From Kiritimatiellales bacterium (lineage in GTDB: Bacteria > Verrucomicrobiota > Kiritimatiellia > Kiritimatiellales > Pontiellaceae), in contig JAIPIO010000085.1 of assembly GCA_021734595.1 (NCBI GenBank), positions 1 to 13,275 on the forward strand: a stretch of 13,275 bases of DNA. Reading direction: 5' to 3'. This document shows positions 7,494 to 13,275 of this stretch, piece by piece. Position 1 is the first letter of the stretch. Each line of letters begins with the position of its first letter. The position numbers were made by a program, and so were the translations under genes. The notes below the pieces were generated by a model. It had not been told where the DNA came from, ran no database searches, and worked only from the letters and a program-made list of their open reading frames with translations.

Positions 7494-7770
7494 TCATTTA
7501 GACAAGTCATCTGGCCAGACAAAGCCGGCAGAAATAACCGATTCAATAATCCGTCGGCTTTTCTGTCGTTTCAGAAATGTCTCTGCTTTCTTGGCAATAG
7601 CGGAGGACTTGAACTCTACTAAGGGCAACGCGCTTCCATGGCCCCTTATTCTTCGTTGACGTCACAGCATTTGAATTATGTCTGGAAAGTCTACTGTCAG
7701 GATCAATGGTTGAACCAATGTAATATCGATCAGAGGATTTTGATCGCAGAATGTAAGGGTATCCGGGCAT
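7494..7770 (-). pseudogene. GIY-YIG nuclease domain protein, frameshifted
   Basis: From the ATG at 7770 the frame reads MPGYPYILRS...RYYIGST...RHNS...STKNKGPWKRVA, a single-domain GIY-YIG nuclease of about 91 residues. After residue 49 the family sequence continues in the next frame (LVEFKSSAIAKKAETFLKR, then QKSRRIIES to DDLSK) and stops at 7494-7496. One extra base in the CCC on the minus strand (7623-7625) explains the shift; removing it restores an uninterrupted gene of normal length. The stop lies 2 bp from the palindrome 7473-7492. Such proteins are stand-alone nucleases often found beside tRNAs or in mobile DNA. The gene is inactivated unless the extra base is a sequencing error or is bypassed by ribosomal frameshifting. 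No clear ribosome binding site precedes the ATG; the trailer hairpin of tRNA-Thr is directly upstream. Confidence 0.85.
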
Positions 7771-7774
7771 AGAA

Positions 7775-7794
7775 GGCTCCGAAAAAATGGAGCC
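7775..7794 (-). repeat. T-rich trailer hairpin, copy 2
   Basis: The last bases of tRNA-Thr (GGCTCC, 7794-7789) can pair with GGAGCC (7780-7775) around a loop with six T residues. It matches the hairpin at 7427-7447. The T-run just after CCA may help end transcription, and the alternative pairing could compete with the acceptor stem until the trailer is trimmed. Confidence 0.65.
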
Positions 7795-7862
7795 AGCGGT
7801 GAGAGTCGAACTCACGACCAACGGATTACAAATCCGTTGCTCTGCCACTGAGCTACGCTGGC
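7788..7862 (-). tRNA. tRNA-Thr (anticodon TGT)
   Basis: The 75-nt cloverleaf is complete: acceptor GCCAGCG/CGCTGGC, D-arm GCTC-AGTGGCA-GAGC, anticodon arm ACGGA-TTTGTAA-TCCGT with TGT at 7830-7828, a 5-nt variable loop TGGTC, T-arm GTGAG-TTCGACT-CTCAC, discriminator T and an encoded CCA (7790-7788). TGT reads ACA, and by wobble other threonine codons. Expression probably comes from the promoter at 7953-7980, through the decayed tRNA half that forms its leader. All stems pair, so I expect it to be functional. Confidence 0.97.
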
Positions 7863-7869
7863 CTTTTTT

Positions 7870-7937
7870 GAACTTGCGGAGTTTCAGTCCCGACCACCCC
7901 GAAGTTTCGGGGTGCTCTGCCACTGAGCTACGCCAGC
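7870..7937 (-). pseudogene. Decayed tRNA 5' half
   Basis: On the minus strand it begins GCTGGCG-TA-GCTCAGTGGCAGAGC-A (7937-7912), the same as tRNA-Thr from base 6 through the D-arm. An anticodon-arm position filled by the palindrome copy (7914-7895) follows, then TGGTC as in tRNA-Thr. The T-arm is broken and no matching acceptor strand or CCA follows. A run of A residues separates it from tRNA-Thr. It lies directly after a good promoter, so it is probably transcribed as the leader of tRNA-Thr. Confidence 0.65.
7895..7914. repeat. 20-bp palindrome, copy 2 (one mismatch)
   Basis: It is identical to 7473-7492 except for one central base (T for C at 7905 on the plus strand). It lies 422 bp from copy 1, in the decayed tRNA 5' half. 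Confidence 0.88.
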
Positions 7938-7952
7938 TTAATGGAATGGCGA

Positions 7953-7980
7953 ATTATGCGAATATCGCATTCAAAGTCAA
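7953..7980 (-). promoter_or_regulatory. sigma70-type promoter for the tRNA-Thr unit
   Basis: TTGACT (7980-7975, five of six) and CATAAT (7958-7953, five of six) with a 16-nt spacer give the best promoter match in the window. Transcription would start near 7946, about 9 nt before the decayed tRNA 5' half and about 85 nt before tRNA-Thr. Confidence 0.65.
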
Positions 7981-8067
7981 TACACCGGATTCACTATTTC
8001 CTTTTTCCGGCCGGTCTGCTTAAATCACATGAATTGTGGTGGATATTCCAAACCTTGGGAGGATGTT

Positions 8068-9423
8068 ATGTCGGTGAATGAAGGGAAAGCATGGCGGTGC
8101 ACGGTCTGTGGATATATTCATTATGGCGACGAGCCGCCGGATGAGTGCCCGGTCTGCAACGCCCCCGCATCCGAGTTTGAACCGGTTGAAGCGGAAGCAA
8201 AGGTTGAAGCGCAACGTTCCGACGTCGGGAAAATCGTAATCGCCGGGGCGGGCATCGCCGGGCTTTCGGCGGCGGGGGCCGCGCGCGAAGCCGCGCCCGA
8301 TGCCGAAATTGTCCTGATCTCCACCGATACGGAATTCCCATACTATCGGTTGAACCTGACGCGGTACCTGGCCGGGGAAATTTCAGACAATGAACTGCCG
8401 ATCCATCCGCCGGAGTGGTATGCAGACAACCGCATCGAGTTGCTGACCGGGAATTCCCTGCACAAAATCAATGCCGCTGATAAAACCGTACTGCTGCAGG
8501 ACGGCACCACCGTCGGCTTTGACCGGTTGGTGGTTACCACGGGTGCCTATCCCTTTATTCCACCGATCGGCGGTACGGAACTGACCGGCGTTTTCAGTTT
8601 GCGAACAGCCGACAATGCCCGGGCCATTCTGGACGCGGTGCAGCCGGACAAGCAGGTGGTCGTGATTGGCGGCGGCATTTTGGGATTGGAAACCGCCGGC
8701 GCGCTGGCGTTGCGCGGTGCGAAAGTTACGGTGCTTGAAGCATACGACCACCTTATGCCGCGGCAGCTCAATGCCAAAGGCGGGGCCGTGCTGCTGGCGC
8801 ATCTCGGCACACTGGGTATTGATGTGATTAAGAATGCACGCGCAAAACAAATCGAAGGAGAGGGGATTGTCAGCGGTGTACGTCTAAAGGACGATACGCT
8901 GGTGCCGGCGGAAATGGCGGTCATCACCGTCGGCGTCCGTTCCAATGCCTGGATGCTGCAGGAAGCCGGGCTGATTGTGAACCGCGGTGTGCTGGTCGAT
9001 AACTTTATGCGTACCTCCAATCCCGATATCCTGGCGGCGGGCGACGTATGCGAACACGACGGTGTCTGCTACGGCTCCTGGGCCGCCGCGCAGTACCAAG
9101 GCAAGATAGCAGGCATGAACGCCGCCGGTATTCCGACCGAATTCGGCGGCATTCCGCGCTCGCACATGCTCAAGATTCTCGGCAAGGACATGGTCAGCAT
9201 CGGGCTCATCAAGCCGGAAGACGGAAGCTGTTGCGTCATCGAAGACGAACCCGACGGCGGCTACCGCATGTTCATGTTCCGCGACGACCTGCTGGTCGGC
9301 ACCCTGCTGATCGGCGACATTGCCGTAAACATGCCCGCCCGTTCCGCCATCGAAAGCCGTACATCTTTCGTCGAGCTGCTCACCGGCAGTCCCTCGGCCC
9401 AGGATGTGGCCGCAGCACTCTGA
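8068..9423 (+). CDS. Rubredoxin-like domain fused to FAD/NAD(P)-dependent oxidoreductase
   Basis: The 451-residue protein begins with a rubredoxin-like iron knuckle (CTVC at 11-14 and CPVC at 27-30, in the short rubrerythrin style). A linker rich in Glu and Ala (about 38-52) leads to a pyridine nucleotide-disulfide oxidoreductase fold: the FAD dinucleotide-binding GAGIAGLSAAG at 60-70, the NAD(P)-binding GGGILGLE at 201-208 and the second FAD motif AAGDV at 323-327. Relatives move electrons from NAD(P)H to rubredoxin or serve nitrite-reductase-type and oxygen-detoxifying systems. Here donor and acceptor centres are on one chain. No redox CxxxxC pair of disulfide reductases is seen. GGGAGG (8057-8062) lies 5 nt before the ATG at 8068; an ATG at 8029 lacks a ribosome site. 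It is cytoplasmic, as there is no signal peptide. The physiological electron acceptor is unknown. Confidence 0.9.
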   Translation: MSVNEGKAWRCTVCGYIHYGDEPPDECPVCNAPASEFEPVEAEAKVEAQRSDVGKIVIAGAGIAGLSAAGAAREAAPDAEIVLISTDTEFPYYRLNLTRYLAGEISDNELPIHPPEWYADNRIELLTGNSLHKINAADKTVLLQDGTTVGFDRLVVTTGAYPFIPPIGGTELTGVFSLRTADNARAILDAVQPDKQVVVIGGGILGLETAGALALRGAKVTVLEAYDHLMPRQLNAKGGAVLLAHLGTLGIDVIKNARAKQIEGEGIVSGVRLKDDTLVPAEMAVITVGVRSNAWMLQEAGLIVNRGVLVDNFMRTSNPDILAAGDVCEHDGVCYGSWAAAQYQGKIAGMNAAGIPTEFGGIPRSHMLKILGKDMVSIGLIKPEDGSCCVIEDEPDGGYRMFMFRDDLLVGTLLIGDIAVNMPARSAIESRTSFVELLTGSPSAQDVAAAL

Positions 9424-9426
9424 GCC

Positions 9427-9462
9427 TTCCAATGATTGGAAAATGTTTTCCAATGGCTGGAA
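9427..9462. repeat. Pair of TTCCAA-N3-TTGGAA palindromes (cluster B)
   Basis: Copies lie at 9427-9441 (central TGA) and 9448-9462 (central TGG, right arm CTGGAA), 6 bp apart, centres 21 bp apart. ATTGGAAAA and TTTTCCAAT across the 2-nt junction form a 9-bp stem, so a larger hairpin is also possible. The cluster starts 3 bp after the oxidoreductase stop and ends 52 bp before the HzsA-like start. Confidence 0.9.
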
Positions 9463-9514
9463 AACTGTCCGGTTTGCCCGTTGCGATGCGTCTCCTTCAC
9501 TTTAAGGAGATGCG

Positions 9515-12500
9515 ATGAAACGGGTGATTTTTCTTTTAGTTATGGGTGCGGCGCTGAGCGCGTCGTCGGCGAAGCTCAAGGAGTATCAAAAGGGCGCGAC
9601 CCCGGTGGACTCGTGGCACCATGCCATGGCGAAGTTCGGGGGCGGGCCGGGTACCGCCGATCCATGGTATTCCTTTGGGCCGGTTGCCTTGTCCGATGCT
9701 GTTCCGCAATTCAATGAGGAATGGAAAAAACTGCCGCAGCCGCTAACCTATCCCTATGGCTACCGCAACGCCAAGCTGCACAAAAGCGCCTTGAACGGGT
9801 TTAACAACTATGTGAGGCAACTTCCGGCCTTGAAGGTCGCGCAAGGGGAATGCAGCTGGCTTTTACGGCAGATCAATTCAGCTTCCGCTAGGAAGCAAAA
9901 GCTCCAGTTCCAGCTCAACGGCACCTTGCAGGCGACCGTGTTCGTAAACGGCGAGGCGGGGGAAACGCTCGCCGAGTCCGGTTGGGTGAGCGTTGCGCTT
10001 CACGAAGGGAAAAACGAGCTGGTGGTTAGGCTGGCGCGTCCGGCGGCGGTCAAGCCCGCAGGAAAACTTGATGCCAAGGAGGCGCGGAAGCAGGAGCGGT
10101 TGAAGGCGAAGAGCAAAAAGGATAGGAAACGTAAATCCGGCCCTCCAATTCTGGTCGAAGCATTTTCCCCCGCCACCGTGGACAAATTTGCAATGGAACT
10201 TGGCGCGCAGATTCAACGTGATTTCGGCGGCGAAGCATCCGAACAGGTTGTGGAATATTGCCGGCTCCAGCACGAAATCGCCATGGCGCAGTTGGACGAC
10301 GGGCACGTTCAGGCGCGCCGCGAGCTGCTTTCCGAACAGGTGTTTCGCAAGGATGCCATGATTCTTCCGACCGACCGCGATGCGCTGGACGTAGTGCTGC
10401 GCCGCACACGGAAGCTGATGTCGGATCTGGGTTCCAAGGATTGGAAAAAGGAGTTCCAAACATTGGAAAAAGCCACCACCACCGTGGTGGTCGACGATCC
10501 CGCCCGTTGGGAACTTTTCCAGGAAACCAGTAACCTGCGTCGCAAAATCGCCTTTTCCAATCCGTTGCTGGATTTCGACCGCATTGTTTTCCTTACCCAC
10601 AAACTGGCGAAGGCGGGGCACATGTGCGACCAGTATTTCGGTTTCCACGCCAACCCCGGCGGCAGTCTTTATGTGCTGGAAAATCCCTTCAGCGAAAAGC
10701 CAATCGTGCGCGACCTGCTAGCGGATTCCACCGTCCAGAACGGGCGGCTCAAGGGGCGCAAACTGGTGGACGGCTCCTTCATTGCGCTCGACCTTTCGTT
10801 TGATGGCAAGGAGGTCATGTTTGCGTGGACGCAAGGGGAGGGTTCCGATATGGAAACCCTCACGGAAACCTACAAGAACGATCCGTGGAAAGCGTCCGAC
10901 CGTTACAAGAACTATGTCTGGAAGCCCGAATCGACCTACCACATTTTCAAGGCGAATGCCGATGGTTCCAACCTGACCCAGTTGACGGACGGCCCGTGGA
11001 ACGACTTCGATCCGTGCTACCTCCCGAACGGGCGCATCATGTTCGTCTCCGAGCGGCGCGGCGGCTACGGCCGCTGCCATCCGCGCCCGGTGCCGACCTA
11101 CACCCTCCACGGCATGATGCCCGACGGCTCCGACATCGTCCCGCTCAGCTACCACGAAACCAACGAGTGGCATCCGAGCGTCGATAACAACGGCATGATT
11201 ATCTACTCGCGCTGGGACTATGTCGACCGCGACGACGAGCTGCACAACCTTTGGCTCACTTCTCCAGATGGGCGCGATCCGCGCGCCTGGCATGGCAGCT
11301 ATCCCAAGTTCCGCGAACTCAAGCCGTGGAACGAAATGGATCCGCGCGCCATACCCGGTTCCCATAAATACATCGCAACGGCTTCCTCCCATCACGGTCC
11401 GGCTTACGGGCCGCTCGTTGTGGTTGATCAAAAAATGGTCGATGACGGCGCTATGTCGCAGGTCAAGCGGTTGACGCCGGAAACGCCGTTCCCCGAAGGC
11501 GAGGCGAAGGGGGTCCTGGAATATGGCTGCGCCTGGCCGCTGAGCGAGGACTACTACCTGTGCATCCACGATCCAAACGGCAAAAACCACGGCATCTACC
11601 TGATTGATAGTTTCGGCAACCGCGAATTGATTTACCGTGACCCCGAGATCCCCTGTCTCAATCCGATGCCGCTGCGACCGCGCAAAAAGCCGCCTGTCAT
11701 TCCGATCCGCACTACGCAGGCACTGGCCGACCGGATGCCGGACGACGATCCGACCTCGACCTGCGCCATCATGAACATCTACGACACCGAGTTTGAGTGG
11801 CCGCCCAACACGAAAATCACCGCCTTGCGGGTCGTCCAGCTCTTCCCGAAGACCACCGTCCGGTCCAGCCAGCCGAAAATTTCGGCCGGCGGGCAGACCC
11901 TGGCGCGCGGCGTACTCGGCACCGCCCCGGTCGAAGAGGACGGCAGCGTCTATTTGGAAGTGCCGTTCGGCATTCCGATCTACTTCCAGGCATTGGACGA
12001 ACGCGGCCTCGCCGTCCAGACCATGCGCTCCAACACCTTTTCACACCGCGGCGAACAGCTGGTCTGCCAAGGCTGCCACGAAAACAAGCACAAGGCCGTT
12101 ACCCTCAAGAACAGCCGCCCGCCGATCGCCTTCAGCCGCCCCGCTTCGAAACTCAAGAAGGACGTCGACGGCACGTGGCCGGTGTTCTACCCCGTGCTCG
12201 TGCAGGAGGTACTCGACCGCAACTGCGTTGAATGCCACCAAACCGAAAAGAAGGCACCGTCACTCGCCGGGCGCGATCCCGGCGTGAAGCCGAAACCCAA
12301 GGAAACGATGCCGCACTATGCATCGTTTACTACGCTCACCAAGAACTGCATGTATTTTAGCGGCGGCAACGGCACCATCCATAATCCACCGAACCGCGGC
12401 GGAGGTACGCGCTCCGTGGCCGGCAAGATCGGCGCCTACGGCTCCGACCTTTTCCATATGCTCGAAAAAGGGCACCACAACGTGAAACTTTCCAAAGAGG

Positions 12501-12610
12501 ACATGCACCGCCTGACCCTCTGGATGGATTTGAACTGTGTGTTTTACGGCGACTACCAGGATACCGAAAAACAATACCTCGGTCAGGTGGTCATTCCCGG
12601 GCTGGAATAG
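9515..12610 (+). CDS. HzsA-related exported dihaem protein
   Basis: The 1031-residue protein resembles the alpha subunit of hydrazine synthase, a family common in Planctomycetes and relatives that do not do anammox. It has a signal peptide (MKRVIFLLVMGAALSASSA, cut before Lys20), a beta-rich N-terminal part, a very basic linker at about 178-209, a beta-propeller-like middle domain (FKANADGSNLTQLTDGPWND, then GRIMFVSERRGGYGRCHPRP, with Cys521-His522), and a C-terminal part with two c-haem motifs, CQGCH at 851-855 and CVECH at 904-908. AAGGAG ends 6 nt before the start codon. Periplasmic location and haem attachment are expected; the reaction is unknown. No HzsB or HzsC gene is in the window, so hydrazine synthesis should not be assumed. 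Two TTCCAA-N3-TTGGAA palindromes lie inside the gene (10432-10468) and encode KDWKKEFQTLEK. Confidence 0.85.
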   Translation: MKRVIFLLVMGAALSASSAKLKEYQKGATPVDSWHHAMAKFGGGPGTADPWYSFGPVALSDAVPQFNEEWKKLPQPLTYPYGYRNAKLHKSALNGFNNYVRQLPALKVAQGECSWLLRQINSASARKQKLQFQLNGTLQATVFVNGEAGETLAESGWVSVALHEGKNELVVRLARPAAVKPAGKLDAKEARKQERLKAKSKKDRKRKSGPPILVEAFSPATVDKFAMELGAQIQRDFGGEASEQVVEYCRLQHEIAMAQLDDGHVQARRELLSEQVFRKDAMILPTDRDALDVVLRRTRKLMSDLGSKDWKKEFQTLEKATTTVVVDDPARWELFQETSNLRRKIAFSNPLLDFDRIVFLTHKLAKAGHMCDQYFGFHANPGGSLYVLENPFSEKPIVRDLLADSTVQNGRLKGRKLVDGSFIALDLSFDGKEVMFAWTQGEGSDMETLTETYKNDPWKASDRYKNYVWKPESTYHIFKANADGSNLTQLTDGPWNDFDPCYLPNGRIMFVSERRGGYGRCHPRPVPTYTLHGMMPDGSDIVPLSYHETNEWHPSVDNNGMIIYSRWDYVDRDDELHNLWLTSPDGRDPRAWHGSYPKFRELKPWNEMDPRAIPGSHKYIATASSHHGPAYGPLVVVDQKMVDDGAMSQVKRLTPETPFPEGEAKGVLEYGCAWPLSEDYYLCIHDPNGKNHGIYLIDSFGNRELIYRDPEIPCLNPMPLRPRKKPPVIPIRTTQALADRMPDDDPTSTCAIMNIYDTEFEWPPNTKITALRVVQLFPKTTVRSSQPKISAGGQTLARGVLGTAPVEEDGSVYLEVPFGIPIYFQALDERGLAVQTMRSNTFSHRGEQLVCQGCHENKHKAVTLKNSRPPIAFSRPASKLKKDVDGTWPVFYPVLVQEVLDRNCVECHQTEKKAPSLAGRDPGVKPKPKETMPHYASFTTLTKNCMYFSGGNGTIHNPPNRGGGTRSVAGKIGAYGSDLFHMLEKGHHNVKLSKEDMHRLTLWMDLNCVFYGDYQDTEKQYLGQVVIPGLE
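10432..10468. repeat. Pair of TTCCAA-N3-TTGGAA palindromes inside the HzsA-like gene
   Basis: Perfect copies lie at 10432-10446 (central GGA) and 10454-10468 (central ACA), 7 bp apart, centres 22 bp apart. They are read in frame as part of a charged, probably helical stretch. All other copies in the window are intergenic. Confidence 0.88.
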
Positions 12611-12614
12611 GTAG

Positions 12615-12642
12615 GGCTCGACCGCCGGGCGAGCCGCGTTTT
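12615..12642 (+). terminator. Possible weak intrinsic terminator after the HzsA-like gene
   Basis: GGCTCG (12615-12620) pairs with CGAGCC (12630-12635) around a 9-nt GC-rich loop, followed by GCG and four T residues that run into repeat cluster C. The stem is short and the T-run brief, so termination may be partial. Confidence 0.4.
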
Positions 12643-12707
12643 CCAACCATTGGAAACCTTTTTCCAATGATTGGAATTCGCCGCGGAATTTGTTCCAATG
12701 GCTGGAA
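12641..12707. repeat. Triplet of TTCCAA-N3-TTGGAA palindromes (cluster C)
   Basis: Copies lie at 12641-12655 (central CCA), 12662-12676 (TGA) and 12693-12707 (TGG, right arm CTGGAA). Centres are 21 and 31 bp apart. The last two are the same sequence variants, in the same order, as cluster B, with 10 extra bp between them. The cluster begins 30 bp after the HzsA-like stop and ends 23 bp before the next start codon. Confidence 0.9.
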
Positions 12708-12730
12708 TATTATAAAACAGGAGCATCGTC

Positions 12731-13275
12731 ATGGTTGGCAGAAAAGCGCTTTGCACAGCAGTAATCTTTTTCGCGGTTCAGGCCTTTGGGTATGAGTTGT
12801 TCGATGTGTCCACGGCCAAGGGTAACGCGAAGCCGGCCGATTGCCGCATCCAGAAAAAGGGTGATGCACTGAAACTGGAGTACGGCCATAAAAGCCAATG
12901 GCCCTCCGTCCATTTTTCGCAGGACAAGATCGGTTATTCTTCGGACTGGTCGGAATACGCGCTGTTGGCGATTACACTTTCGAATCCGACGGCCCAGCCG
13001 GTGGAATCGAATATCCGGCTGGACTCCGCCGCAGTTAAGGGCAACAAGGGGCGAAACTTTCACACTACGGTTCTGCCGGGCCAGAAGCTTCGCCTGCTGA
13101 TGCCGTTTGCCGGGCGCGAACCGATCATCGGCATGCGCGGCCAGCCGCCGCTGCTGACGAAGCAGGTTCCTGGCGATGTGCTGCTGGGTCACAACGGAAC
13201 AGCAGTTGATCCTTCGAACATACAGGACTTTCAGATCTTTCTGGCCCGCCCGGAAACAGATAACACGTTGCTGCT
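12731..13275 (+). CDS. Exported protein with agarase-CBM-like N-terminal domain, 3' end outside window
   Basis: The 181 visible residues start with a signal peptide (MVGRKALCTAVIFFAVQAFG, cut near residue 20). A beta-sandwich resembling the CBM-like domain at the N-terminus of GH50 beta-agarases follows: SDWSEYALLAITLSNPT, then GMRGQPP, then an Asp-rich ending IQDFQIFLARPETDNTLLL. In that family a TIM-barrel glycosidase domain follows, which would lie beyond the window. AGGAG (12718-12722) lies 8 nt before the ATG. An exported agarase or galactan-active enzyme would fit the beta-helix glycosidase at 5808-6800. The assignment rests on motif resemblance read by eye, and the catalytic part is not visible. 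Confidence 0.65.
   Translation, partial: MVGRKALCTAVIFFAVQAFGYELFDVSTAKGNAKPADCRIQKKGDALKLEYGHKSQWPSVHFSQDKIGYSSDWSEYALLAITLSNPTAQPVESNIRLDSAAVKGNKGRNFHTTVLPGQKLRLLMPFAGREPIIGMRGQPPLLTKQVPGDVLLGHNGTAVDPSNIQDFQIFLARPETDNTLL

Noticed and set aside
7222..7659. Open frames on both strands across 7222-7923
   Set aside because: They run through the tRNA-Thr, its decayed copies and the palindromes; their peptides are translations of tRNA sequence. Only the GIY-YIG frame has family resemblance.
7870..7937. A second functional tRNA before tRNA-Thr
   Set aside because: The D-arm and 5' acceptor strand are good, but the anticodon loop has the wrong size, the T-stem is broken and there is no 3' acceptor strand or CCA.
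10718..11590. A 290-codon minus-strand open frame
   Set aside because: It lies entirely within the HzsA-like gene on the opposite strand and has no recognisable domain or ribosome site.
9515..12610. Calling the window an anammox hydrazine synthase locus
   Set aside because: Only an HzsA-like protein is present. No HzsB/C, hydrazine dehydrogenase or nitrite reductase is seen, and such relatives are widespread in non-anammox members of the PVC group.
5759..12707. TTCCAA repeats as a CRISPR array
   Set aside because: The units are 15-bp palindromes in pairs or triplets, with gaps of 6-16 bp and no unique spacers of about 30 bp. No cas gene is present.
12708..12713. TATTAT after cluster C as a -10 box
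   Set aside because: No -35 element lies at a usable distance, and the start site would fall on the ribosome binding site of the next gene.

Overview
The window looks like a chromosomal piece of a marine polysaccharide-degrading bacterium of the PVC group. A Pontiella-like member of Kiritimatiellota is my best guess. That guess rests on the gene mix: an HzsA-related dihaem protein with no other anammox gene beside it, secreted beta-helix and agarase-type glycosidases, and short TTCCAA-N3-TTGGAA repeats in the gaps. It is inference from content, not a phylogenetic result.

Positions 1-5688 hold a carrier-protein and amide-chemistry cluster. On the minus strand are an acyl carrier protein, an AsnB-type glutamine amidotransferase and a NadE-type PP-loop ligase, probably one operon (gaps of 28 and 24 bp) that leaves the window on the left. 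A LbetaH O-acetyltransferase reads away from them on the plus strand. An AMP-forming acyl ligase converges on it, the two stop codons overlapping by 4 bp. Together they suggest that a carboxylate is activated, held on a carrier, amidated and acetylated, as in some capsule, exopolysaccharide and exosortase-associated loci. The product is not readable from the sequence.

Positions 5689-7208 (minus strand) hold a secreted right-handed beta-helix protein of GH28/GH49 type and an HU-family nucleoid protein with a clear intrinsic terminator.

Positions 7209-7980 hold a small mosaic on the minus strand: a good promoter, a decayed tRNA 5' half carrying a palindrome, an intact tRNA-Thr(TGT), a frameshifted GIY-YIG nuclease gene, a second copy of the palindrome, and a decayed tRNA 3' half. 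Both tRNA-like 3' ends are followed by the same T-rich trailer hairpin. It looks like the remains of a tRNA-associated GIY-YIG mobile cassette.

Positions 8068-13275 (plus strand) hold a rubredoxin-domain/FAD oxidoreductase fusion, a 1031-residue exported HzsA-related protein with two CxxCH haem motifs, and the start of an exported protein with an agarase-CBM-like domain.

The most unusual structural signal is the set of nine TTCCAA-N3-TTGGAA palindromes. They form three intergenic clusters, each starting just after a stop codon, plus one pair inside the HzsA-like gene. Within clusters the centre-to-centre distances are 21, 21, 21, 22 and 31 bp, that is whole numbers of DNA helical turns.
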